Shown here one piece after another: positions 45,060 through 52,656 of a stretch of 64,000 nucleotides of DNA (position 1 is its first letter; each line of letters opens with the position of its first letter). Made by a program: the position numbers and the translations under genes. Below the pieces are notes generated by a model that searched no databases, was not told the origin of the DNA, and worked only from the letters and a program-made list of their open reading frames with translations. Source of the stretch: Massilia putida (GTDB taxonomy: Bacteria; Pseudomonadota; Gammaproteobacteria; Burkholderiales; Burkholderiaceae_D); contig NZ_CP019038.1 in assembly GCF_001941825.1 (NCBI RefSeq), positions 930,001-994,000 of the forward strand. Reading direction: 5' to 3'.

Positions 45060-46150
45060 TGGAACGCCGGGAACACGTGTTCGGCCAGCAGGCGCAGGGT
45101 CTGGTCCGCATAGGCGAGGCGCTTCGCCGTCAGGGGACCGGTCACGGTGCCGCACAGGATATTGCCGATGCCGACGGCCTGATACGCGCGCAGCTTGTCG
45201 ATCACGGTCGCCGGGCTGCCGTACAGGCACCACGTGGCCATCCATTCTTCGGTCAGCGCGCTGCCGGTGCGGTCGGTCTTCTTGTTCGCCTCGTCGCTTT
45301 CCGCCTTGGCGTTGAACGCGGCTTCACGGTCGATGGCTTCCTGGTACGACGCCAGGATCTCCAGCACTTCCGCGCGCGCCTGCTCGTCGGTCGGCGCCAG
45401 GTGCACGCACTGGTAGCTGTGCGTCGTCCACGACAGCGCGTCGGCCACCGTCTCGGCCGGATGCCCCGCGGCCAGCAGCTGCTCGTGGTATTTGGCGAAG
45501 TATTTTTTCACGTGCGACAGCGGTTCCAGGCCGCCGATCTGCGGCGGCGTGAACGCGGGGATGAAGGCCGGCCAGCCATTGACGGCGGCGCGCGCGATGC
45601 TCGCATCCTTCATCGCCACCGGCATCAGGCGCGCATGCTTGACGCCATACGGGCTCGGGGCGATGCGCTGCAGCACGCGGCCCTTGTGGAAGCCGTCCAG
45701 TTCGATCGCCTCGTCTTCCATCCGCTTGTTCCACAGGGCTTCCGCGGCCGTCAGGTTCTCGTCCGCGATGCGGCCCGCGTCCTTGTAGTTCACGCCGAAG
45801 CCGATCATCTCTTCCGGCGTCGTGCCCGACCCCACGCCCACCAGCAGCTTGCCCTTCGTGAGATGGTCGAGGATATTGATGCGCTCGACGAAACGCACCG
45901 GATGATGCAGCGGCACGGTCGTGACGGAAAAGCCGAAATGCATGTCCGGCAGCTTGGCCGCGAGGTACGACGCGAACATGAAGCTGTCGCTGGCGACGGG
46001 CATGTAGCCGTTGAAATGGTGGTCCGGCAGGAAAATGGCATCGAAGCCGAGCTTGCCCGCCAACAAGGCGTGCTGCTCCAGGTCGACGATGAGCTGGCGG
46101 TCGGCGTCCGGCGTCATGGTGCGGGCGTTGAGGAAGACGGAAAAGCGCAT
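45056..46150 (-). CDS. LLM-class flavin-dependent monooxygenase
   Basis: A 364-residue luciferase-like monooxygenase (DAIFLPDHHFNGYMP, KLLVGVGSGTTPEEMIGFG). Members use reduced FMN (or F420) and oxygen to hydroxylate or cleave organic substrates. The FMN reductase gene two places downstream makes reduced FMN use likely. First gene of an operon with GH3 and reductase genes; ATG 46150 chosen over a longer frame running through the promoter. Upstream lies the most symmetrical copy of the 20-bp palindrome. Substrate unknown; a phenolic aglycone is possible. Confidence 0.85.
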   Translation of the reverse strand: MRFSVFLNARTMTPDADRQLIVDLEQHALLAGKLGFDAIFLPDHHFNGYMPVASDSFMFASYLAAKLPDMHFGFSVTTVPLHHPVRFVERINILDHLTKGKLLVGVGSGTTPEEMIGFGVNYKDAGRIADENLTAAEALWNKRMEDEAIELDGFHKGRVLQRIAPSPYGVKHARLMPVAMKDASIARAAVNGWPAFIPAFTPPQIGGLEPLSHVKKYFAKYHEQLLAAGHPAETVADALSWTTHSYQCVHLAPTDEQARAEVLEILASYQEAIDREAAFNAKAESDEANKKTDRTGSALTEEWMATWCLYGSPATVIDKLRAYQAVGIGNILCGTVTGPLTAKRLAYADQTLRLLAEHVFPAFQ

Positions 46151-46206
46151 ACAAATCCCTTCTGGGTGGGTCGAGGAATCGCCGGATTGGCTACCGGCGT
46201 GAAACA

Positions 46207-46226
46207 ATAATCGTAATTATGATTAT
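46207..46226 (+). promoter_or_regulatory. 20-bp palindromic motif, copy 4 (upstream of the LLM operon)
   Basis: ATAATCGTAATTATGATTAT is almost perfectly self-complementary (18 of 20 positions). It lies 57-76 bases before the LLM start codon, in an A/T-rich island that stands out from the surrounding GC-rich DNA. Confidence 0.7.
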
Positions 46227-46333
46227 GGTAGATGGGGAAATCGGCTTCGTCAATCTCTTTTATTCGATGGCGCAAGCGGCTAAGATCGGGCTGCGCACAC
46301 GGCGCTCATCGCTCAACTGACGAGGAAACGGAC

Positions 46334-46795
46334 ATGGACCTGATTCTGTGGCGTCACGCCGAAGCCGAAGACACCGAGCCGGACCTGACACGCAACCTGA
46401 CCGACAAGGGCCGCAACCAGGCGCGGAGCATAGCGCAATGGCTGCATGGCTTCCTCCCCGGTCAGGTGCGCATCGTGTGCAGTCCGGCCAACCGCACGCG
46501 GCAGACGGCGGATGCCCTCGGGCTGCCCTACGACATCCGCAACGATATCGCGCCAGGCGCCTCCTGGGACGATCTGCTGAAAGCCACGGGCTGGCCCAGG
46601 GGCGACGGCGTCGTCATGCTCGTCGGCCACAACCCGGCCATCAGCGAGCTGGCCACACGGCTGCTGGCCGGCAAGCCGTTTCCGATGTCGCTGTGCAAAG
46701 CCGGCGTGGTGTGGCTGGGCACCGGCACGCGCGACGACGAGCCGGGCGTCATCCTGAAAGCCGCGATGGTGCCGGCCATGCTGAAGCCGCGTTGA
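46334..46795 (+). CDS. sixA: Phosphohistidine phosphatase SixA
   Basis: A 153-residue histidine phosphatase. The RHAEAED start is the RHG-type phosphate loop, SPANRTRQTA is the second arginine block and VGHNPAIS carries the second histidine. SixA removes phosphate from histidine residues of phosphorelay or phosphotransferase proteins. ATG 46334 has GAGGAAAC upstream. It is a stand-alone gene marking the end of the glycoside region. Confidence 0.88.
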   Translation: MDLILWRHAEAEDTEPDLTRNLTDKGRNQARSIAQWLHGFLPGQVRIVCSPANRTRQTADALGLPYDIRNDIAPGASWDDLLKATGWPRGDGVVMLVGHNPAISELATRLLAGKPFPMSLCKAGVVWLGTGTRDDEPGVILKAAMVPAMLKPR

Positions 46796-46879
46796 CGATG
46801 CGCCCGCGACAAAAAACGCATATCCATAGAACCCTCGCCGGGATATGAATATCGCGACTTAATCGTTCTGCATTCGCGT

Positions 46880-46922
46880 GTCCCTTCGTAAGATGCCCTC
46901 ACTCATCCATTACGAAAGGGAC
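46880..46922 (+). promoter_or_regulatory. Leader hairpin covering the ribosome site of the arylsulfotransferase remnant
   Basis: GTCCCTTCGTAA (46880-46891) pairs with TTACGAAAGGGAC (46910-46922) apart from one bulged base. The right arm contains the GAAAGGGAC ribosome site just before the ATG at 46926, so the stem would hide it. Could have regulated translation when the gene was intact. Confidence 0.5.
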
Positions 46923-46925
46923 ATC

Positions 46926-47480
46926 ATGACCGCCAGCACAGGACGCCGCCAGGCCCGCCTCTCCCATCGACAGCAACAGGCACGCCGCCTGCAAACCTGC
47001 GTCCTGCTGGCCCTGTGCATGTTGCCGGTGGCGGCCGCCTTCGCGGCGCCCAGCGTGTTCCCGACGGGCGTCACCCGCTACGAACCGCGCAACGCGTGGA
47101 ACGGTTACGTGCTGTTCTCGGGCCAGGACAAGAAGACGCACCTGATCGACATGAACGGCAATGAGGTGCACCGGTGGACGCAGGAAGGCTTCCCGCCCGT
47201 GCTGCCGGCGCCGGACAAGACGGGCGGTGCGCGCGGCCACGTGCTGCTGCAGCTGGCGCAGCTGCCGGGCGTGCACGCCGCCGGCAATGGCCTGGGCAAT
47301 GCCGCGGTCGGCGAGCTCGATTGAGACGGCAACTCCGTCCGGCGCTGGGCGCCGCCGCGCGCCGGCCCGTGTCGATTTCCAAGCACGGCACCACCATGAG
47401 CGAACCCGATTGGACACGCCGCGCCGACAGAGGCCTCCCGCCCTCGCGGTCGCACCGCAAACCTGCCCGCGGCAGACAGG
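46926..47480 (+). pseudogene. Arylsulfotransferase (ASST-like) gene remnant
   Basis: From ATG 46926 a signal peptide (hydrophobic stretch to VAAAFA) leads into FPTGVTRYEPRNAWNGYVLF and THLIDMNGNEVHRW, the N-terminal part of periplasmic aryl-sulfate sulfotransferases. After 132 codons GELD is followed by TGA (47322-47324) where homologs have a tryptophan; DGNSVRRW then continues in the same frame, and a degraded QHHDW-like stretch follows in another frame. Such enzymes are normally several hundred residues, so most of the gene is gone. The piece runs into a sulfatase remnant. Confidence 0.75.
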
Positions 47481-47483
47481 AAG

Positions 47484-47781
47484 AGTCAGCCGGACATCGT
47501 CCTCATCCTCGCGGGCGGCGTGGGGTACGCCGACCGCGCGTCTACGTCGACGACAATACGGATTTCGCCACGCATCAACGGCAACGAATCTGTTCGATGT
47601 GGCGACGGACCAGCGCGGGCGCGCCAACCCGGCACACCGTCATCCGGACGCGTTCAGCCGTCTGGAAAGGGAATGGGAAGCCTGGAGCGCGAGCATGCTG
47701 CCGATCACCCCGGACGTGCGCACGCACGGGGTCAACGGGAAGGTGCAAGCCGACCACTACCACGCGGACGGCACGGACTGA
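47484..47781 (+). pseudogene. Sulfatase remnant with internal deletion
   Basis: QPDIVLILAGGVGYAD (from 47487) copies the N-terminal motif of arylsulfatases (PNIVLILADDLGYGD), though the two metal-binding aspartates are replaced by glycines. About 50 bases later and in another frame, NLFDVATDQRGRANPAHRHPD followed by REWEAW and MLPITPD copies a sulfatase C-terminus. The catalytic core, normally more than 1 kb and including the formylglycine cysteine/serine, is absent. A clear deletion relic. Confidence 0.72.
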
Positions 47782-47802
47782 GGGAAGTCCGGCGCGCCGC
47801 GC

Positions 47803-47982
47803 TCACTCTTCCGGCGCGTCGTCCTTCTCGTCGCGGCCCAGCAGCTCGCTGGACCACTCCTGCCAGCTGCAGTTGGGGCAGCGGCGCCACAGCAGGATCA
47901 GGAAAAACGTCGCGCAGCCGCCCGCGAGCACGACGGCGTGCAAGGACAGATCCGGTTCGAGGCCGTAGAGGAAATCCAGCAT
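47803..47982 (-). CDS. Small membrane protein with CxxC motif (59 residues)
   Basis: An unrecognised small protein. Residues about 15-32 form one hydrophobic, membrane-spanning segment, followed by RRCPNCSWQEW, a CxxC pair that could bind zinc or react as a thiol couple, and an acidic tail (DEKDDAPEE). AAGGTAGGT lies upstream of the ATG at 47982. Codon use is like its neighbours and the third positions are GC-rich, supporting real coding. It converges on the sulfatase remnant and precedes nothing obviously linked. Confidence 0.6.
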   Translation of the reverse strand: MLDFLYGLEPDLSLHAVVLAGGCATFFLILLWRRCPNCSWQEWSSELLGRDEKDDAPEE

Positions 47983-48082
47983 GGGGCACCTACCTTCCCG
48001 GCGGCATCATTCATGGCGATACCGCATGATTCCACTGTAGACCAAGCCGGGGACGGTGTCCAGCGCACGGCCGGCACGTGTA

Positions 48083-48826
48083 TCAGATCGGCTTTAGGAA
48101 CAGCCCGACCGTCAACGCGATACCGATGCCGACGATCGCCACACGCAGCGCCTTCTCGTTGACGCGGTGCAGCGCCCACGCGCCCAGCAGCCCCCCGATA
48201 ATGGCCCCGGCCGCCAGCACGGCGCATTGCAACCAGTGCAGCTGCGGCGACGTCAGGAACAGCACGACGGCCGACGCGTTCATCACGCCGGCCAGCACGT
48301 TTTTCGTCGCGCCCGCGTTGCGCGCGGCGAGACCGGCCATCGTCAGCGCGGCCAGCATCAGGATACCGATGCCACCGCCGAAATAGCCGCCATAGACGGC
48401 GATCAGGAATTGCGCGGCGCCCGTCGCGACAGGCCCCAGGTGCACGGCACCGGCCGCGCCGGGCTTGCGGAAGAAACTCCCCCACGTGAACACGGCCGTC
48501 GCGAACAGCACGAGCCACGGCACGAGCCGCGCGAACACGGCCGGCGACGTGTGCAGCAACAGCAGCCCGCCCGCCGCGCCGCCGGCGATGCTCAGCACGA
48601 ACAACGCCCAGAACGGCAGCTCGCCTGCGCCGCTGACCAGCTTGCGCCCGGCGAACCCGGACGTGACCTGCGCGGGGAACAACGCGACGGTCGACGTGAT
48701 GTTCGCGGCGAGCGGCGTCATGCCGGACAATATCAACGCGGGCAAGGTGACGAACGACCCCCCGCCCGCCAGCGCGTTCTGCACGCCGGCCCATAGCCCG
48801 GCCAGGAAGACGAGCAGCAGCATCAT
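48083..48826 (-). CDS. TauE/SafE (TSUP) family membrane permease
   Basis: A 247-residue protein with about eight hydrophobic segments. FLAGLWAGVQNALAGGGSFVTLPALILSG is the TSUP repeat motif and AVYGGYFGGGIGILMLAAL its second copy. Family members export sulfite, sulfoacetate or other organosulfur anions, or import related compounds. A second ATG lies one codon downstream. The nearby sulfatase/sulfotransferase remnants hint at a former organosulfate role. Confidence 0.85.
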   Translation of the reverse strand: MMLLLVFLAGLWAGVQNALAGGGSFVTLPALILSGMTPLAANITSTVALFPAQVTSGFAGRKLVSGAGELPFWALFVLSIAGGAAGGLLLLHTSPAVFARLVPWLVLFATAVFTWGSFFRKPGAAGAVHLGPVATGAAQFLIAVYGGYFGGGIGILMLAALTMAGLAARNAGATKNVLAGVMNASAVVLFLTSPQLHWLQCAVLAAGAIIGGLLGAWALHRVNEKALRVAIVGIGIALTVGLFLKPI

Positions 48827-48938
48827 GGCGCTGCTCCGTATTGACGAACGATGGCGAAGACTGGGCGGTGGGGTGTCGGCATGGCGCGGCGGTGAGCAAG
48901 GGGATGCTCATCTTACACCGCCGCGCCGGGGGCCGGGT

Positions 48939-51680
48939 TCAGTGGCCGCCCGGCTCGCCGTGATTGTGGCCTTTATCGCCCCCCTTGTCCGCGCCGTGCG
49001 CCGGTGCCGGCGGGGCCGCATGCGGCTGCGGATGCGGCGGCTCGTGCGGTGCCGGAGGCGGTGGCGGATGCGGCGCGGGCGGAGGCGGTGCCTCGTGCGG
49101 CGCCGGTTGTGGATGCGGCGCGGGCGGGGGCGCGGCGTGCATCACCGGCTGCGGATGCGGCGCCTCGTGCGGCGCCATCTGCGGATGCGGCGCAGGCGGC
49201 GCGGCATGCATCACCGGCTGCGGATGGGGTGCCTCGTGCGGCGCCGGCTGCGGATGCGGTGCCTCGTGCGGCACCGGTTGCGGATGCGGTGCCGGCGGCG
49301 GCGCATTCATCGCTGGCTGCGGACGCGTTGCCTCGTGCATCGCCATCTGCGGACGCGGCGCAGGCGGCGGCGCGGCATGCATCGCCGGCTGCGGATGGAG
49401 TGCCTCGCGCGGCGCCGGTTGCGGATGCGGTACCGGCGGCGGCGCGGCATTCATCGCTGGCTGCGGACGCGTTGCCTCGTGCATCGCCATCTGCGGATGC
49501 GGCCCCGGCTGCGGCGCGGCGTGCACGCCCGGCTGCGGATGTGGCGCCGGCGCAGCCGGGTGCGGTTGCGGAAGCGGCGCGGGAGCGTGCGGCGCCGCGG
49601 CGGCGTTCCATTGCGGTGCCTGTGCGCGTACGGCGGCGTCATGCGCCAGCTGCGGTGCGGCGCTGGGATTGTCGCCCGGCCGCGGCGGCGCGCCCGATGC
49701 CTGCGCCTGCGTGTGCGCCATCCCGCCTTGCGCGGCGAAACGCGGACCTTGCTGGGGCTGGAATGCCGGCCCGCTCACGCCATGCGGCGCCGCGACGACG
49801 GGCGGCGACCCATGCTGCGCGAGGCTCTCCAGCTGACGGGCCGCCTGAGGACGCCCGCCCGGCTGCATCGCCATCGGCACGGCCGGTGCGCCCGGTTGCG
49901 ACACGAGCGGCGCGGACATCTGCGGCGCGGAATGCGGTCCGCGCGCGCCCGGCGCCATCGCGGGCCCGGCGACTGCCTGCGGCGCCACAGCCGGAGGACC
50001 GGCCCGCAGGTCGCGCTGCCCGGGGAGCGGCATCGCACCGTGCACGGCACGCCCCGGCGGTGCAAGCGGCGGCATGACGGGCCGGCCAACTTGCACGACC
50101 TGGCGCCCGGCGGGATCGGCGCCCGGCATCGGTCCGCGCGCCGGTTGCGGCGTCACGGGTTTGCCGATGGCCGGCCGCAGCACGCGCAGCGGCGGCACCG
50201 GACCATGGGCGGCGAGTTGCGCACCGGGGCCCGCCGGCGCGGGCGTGCCGTGTAAGGCATGCGCGCCCGCGGCGGCACCCGCCAGCGCGAACGCGGCGGG
50301 TGGCAGCGCGCGCGTCACGGCCACGCGCTGCACGACGGGCGCCGGCGGCAGCCGGCCGGCGGGCGCCGTGCCGACACGGCTTTCCGGCAGCGGCCGGGCC
50401 TGCGGTGCGGCCAGCACGGGCACCGCGCGCGCCACGCCCGGCGGCAGCAACATCGCGGCGCGGCGCGTCGGCGCGGCTTGCGCGAACTGCTGCGCGGGCA
50501 TCGCCACCATCGCGCCCGGCACGTTGCGGTTCACGTAGCGGATATTGGTGATGTTGTTGATGTTGTTGATGTTGTTGACGATGTTCGTCTGGTTGATCAC
50601 CGTGTTGGTCACGTTGACCTTCGTGATGTACGTCGGGCTCGCCTGGTACGGCGGCCGGTAAGGCTCGTGCGGCGCGAGCGGGAACCATCCCACGCCCGGG
50701 TCCGACCGCCCGCCGAACGTCAGCACCGCGCCGACGAACGCCACCAGCGCGGGCGCGTAGACGGGCCGGGCCTCCACCGGCGCCGGCACCCAGGCCCAGG
50801 TGTCCGGCGTGCGCACCCAGCGTCCGTAGTGCGACACGGCGTAGCCGTACGGCTGGTCGTCGATCCAGGTCCAGCCCCACGGATCGACCCACGCCCAGTG
50901 TCCGTCGTGGTACGGCGCCCAGTCGCGCGGTGCGCGGTCGGGCACCCACACGGTGCCGTAGTCGGGCATGCTGCGCCAGCTGCCGTAATCGTCGAGGTCC
51001 TCCGCGCCGACGACGCCCTGCGGCACGTAGCGGCGCGCGACGGCGCGCTCGTAGCGCCGGTCGCGTCCCAGCGCCCAGCGGTCGAAGTCGTCCGGCGGCA
51101 TCGGCTGCAACAGCACGTAATTGTTCAGGTCCTGGCCACCGAAGCGGTAGCCCTGCCCCGGCGCGAGCGCGAGCGACGTGCCGTCGCCATACACGTCGCC
51201 GGCGCCGCGCAGCACCGTGACATCCGTCGTGCCGCCGTCCGGCGCCACATTGATGCGGTAATCGCCCGGCTGGCGCGCGACGAAGGCGAGATTGGGCGTG
51301 TCCACCTCCACCGTTTCGCCGTCCGCGAGGCCGCGCACGTGGAGGTCGATGCGTCCCTGCGACACCTGCAGCTGGGTGGTGCGGTCGTCGGCGCCGAGCA
51401 CCGTCAGCAAGGTGCCCGCATCCATGCGCGCGATGGCGGACCCGAACTGGGCCTCGTCGCGCGCGCCGGCGTCGGTCCAGAGGCGGTCGCCGGCGACGAG
51501 CGGACGGTTGAGCGGCGCCTGCGCCCAGTCGGCGGCGCCGGCGGGCGAAAAGCTGACGGGGCCCGCCAGATAGGCGATGCGGCCAACGCGCGCGGGCGGG
51601 TCCTGCGCGAGCGCGGGGAAACTGGCGACGGCCAGCGCGAGGCCGAGGCCCACCGGCCATGAGAAGGTGCGTGCGGTCAT
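48939..51680 (-). CDS. FecR/DUF6600-type envelope protein with a long Pro/His-rich repeat tail
   Basis: A 913-residue secreted protein: signal peptide ending PALAQ, a FecR-like domain (RIAYLAGPVSF through RQPGDYRINV, residues about 32-150), a tryptophan-rich DUF6600-like middle (WAPYHDGHWAWVDPWGWTW, about 250), a short asparagine-rich run (INNINNITNI), then more than 450 residues of low-complexity Ala/Pro/His/Gln. The last 220 residues are near-repeats of PHPQPAMHAAP-type units and the end is KGHNHGEPGGH, so metal binding is possible. The DNA repeats also open a long frame on the plus strand (48964-49836), which is a shadow. Confidence 0.8.
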   Translation of the reverse strand: MTARTFSWPVGLGLALAVASFPALAQDPPARVGRIAYLAGPVSFSPAGAADWAQAPLNRPLVAGDRLWTDAGARDEAQFGSAIARMDAGTLLTVLGADDRTTQLQVSQGRIDLHVRGLADGETVEVDTPNLAFVARQPGDYRINVAPDGGTTDVTVLRGAGDVYGDGTSLALAPGQGYRFGGQDLNNYVLLQPMPPDDFDRWALGRDRRYERAVARRYVPQGVVGAEDLDDYGSWRSMPDYGTVWVPDRAPRDWAPYHDGHWAWVDPWGWTWIDDQPYGYAVSHYGRWVRTPDTWAWVPAPVEARPVYAPALVAFVGAVLTFGGRSDPGVGWFPLAPHEPYRPPYQASPTYITKVNVTNTVINQTNIVNNINNINNITNIRYVNRNVPGAMVAMPAQQFAQAAPTRRAAMLLPPGVARAVPVLAAPQARPLPESRVGTAPAGRLPPAPVVQRVAVTRALPPAAFALAGAAAGAHALHGTPAPAGPGAQLAAHGPVPPLRVLRPAIGKPVTPQPARGPMPGADPAGRQVVQVGRPVMPPLAPPGRAVHGAMPLPGQRDLRAGPPAVAPQAVAGPAMAPGARGPHSAPQMSAPLVSQPGAPAVPMAMQPGGRPQAARQLESLAQHGSPPVVAAPHGVSGPAFQPQQGPRFAAQGGMAHTQAQASGAPPRPGDNPSAAPQLAHDAAVRAQAPQWNAAAAPHAPAPLPQPHPAAPAPHPQPGVHAAPQPGPHPQMAMHEATRPQPAMNAAPPPVPHPQPAPREALHPQPAMHAAPPPAPRPQMAMHEATRPQPAMNAPPPAPHPQPVPHEAPHPQPAPHEAPHPQPVMHAAPPAPHPQMAPHEAPHPQPVMHAAPPPAPHPQPAPHEAPPPPAPHPPPPPAPHEPPHPQPHAAPPAPAHGADKGGDKGHNHGEPGGH
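48990..49600. repeat. Imperfect tandem repeats encoding the Pro/His-rich tail
   Basis: Units of roughly 24-48 bases (GGCTGCGGATGCGG..., GCCTCGTGCGGCGCC...) recur more than a dozen times on the plus strand. They are in-frame with the coding strand and vary at single bases, as expected from slippage and recombination; copy number is likely to vary between strains. Confidence 0.75.
50541..50590. repeat. Short 9-bp tandem repeat (GATGTTGTT)
   Basis: About four copies of a 9-base unit, encoding the INN repeats of the Asn-rich stretch in the DUF6600 protein. In-frame, so copy changes would not disrupt the gene. Confidence 0.65.
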
Positions 51681-51772
51681 GATCGTCTATGAACCAGAAG
51701 ATGATGACCGATCATAGTCCCGGCGCCTCGCGCGCACGGTACGGTGTCACACCGTGTTACAGAAGTTTCATG

Positions 51773-52654
51773 TCAGTGCGTCAGGGCCGGATAGGTGAAC
51801 GCGATGAAGTGGGCCGCGTTCAGTGCGAAGTGGGTGAGGATCGCGCCCTCGATGCGTCCCGACCGCAGGTACGCCGCGGCATTCCCGAGGCCCGCCAAGG
51901 TGGCGAACACCACGAGCAGGGGTCCGCCGGGCCAGTGCACGAGGCCGAACAGCACGGTCGACACGACGACGGCGACGGCCGTGCCGTAGCGCCACCGTGC
52001 CATGCCGTGCGCCATCCCGCCGAGCAGGAAGCCGCGGAAGAACGCCTCCTCCGTCACGCACGTGATCAAGAGGTTGTTGGCGAGGAACCAGGGCGTCAGC
52101 GCCGTCCATTTGACATCCGGCCGCACGACGCCGAGCGCCATCCCCGCGCCGAGCACGACGACGAGCGTCGCCAGCAGCACCGGCAGCGCGCGGCGCAGCA
52201 TGGGCAGCCAGTCGGCGCGCATGCGGATCGGCGCGCAGAACACGCCCATCAGCACGATGCCGGCGACGGCCTTGTCGAAGTTCGCGTACAGCGTGAACGG
52301 GATCGCGCCGGCCGACACCTGCACGTGGTCCGCCAGCACCGGGTTGTAAAAGCCGGGCAGACGGTGCAGCGCCAGCAGCAAGGCAAACACGCCCGTCAGC
52401 ACGAGCAGCGGGATGCGCAGCCACGCCCGTTCGCTCGTCCCGGCGCCGAACGCCAGCGCGAGGTAGAAGAAGATGGCGGCGAGGCCGCGCCCGTCGAGCA
52501 CATCGGACGCCTTGCCGACAGCGCAAGCGACGAGCAGCCCCGCCACCCATGCCCAGTCGCGGTTGCCGCGCACGGCCGGCGCGGGGCACCACAGCAGCAG
52601 GACGGCCAGCGCCAGCGCGCCGAACGCCGGCGCAACGTGCGGGTCGAGCAGCAC
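51773..52654 (-). CDS. CPBP-family intramembrane protease
   Basis: A 293-residue multi-pass membrane protein (about eight segments). EEAFFRGFLLGG holds the catalytic glutamates and arginine of CPBP (CAAX/Abi) proteases; LVHWPGG and THFALNAAHF provide the histidines. No ATG fits: a GTG at 52654, just after the TGA of the upstream DUF3422 gene (TGAACGTG), was chosen, suggesting coupled translation. Substrate unknown. Confidence 0.8.
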   Translation of the reverse strand: MLLDPHVAPAFGALALAVLLLWCPAPAVRGNRDWAWVAGLLVACAVGKASDVLDGRGLAAIFFYLALAFGAGTSERAWLRIPLLVLTGVFALLLALHRLPGFYNPVLADHVQVSAGAIPFTLYANFDKAVAGIVLMGVFCAPIRMRADWLPMLRRALPVLLATLVVVLGAGMALGVVRPDVKWTALTPWFLANNLLITCVTEEAFFRGFLLGGMAHGMARWRYGTAVAVVVSTVLFGLVHWPGGPLLVVFATLAGLGNAAAYLRSGRIEGAILTHFALNAAHFIAFTYPALTH

Positions 52655-52656
52655 GT

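Noticed and set aside
49000..49600. Regular repeats resembling a CRISPR array
   Set aside because: There are no unique spacers, units are imperfect, in-frame and coding, and no cas genes are present.
48964..49836. A 290-residue plus-strand frame rich in Cys and Gly
   Set aside because: It is the antisense of the Pro/His-rich repeats; repeats of three-base multiples open all frames. No start signal or family similarity.
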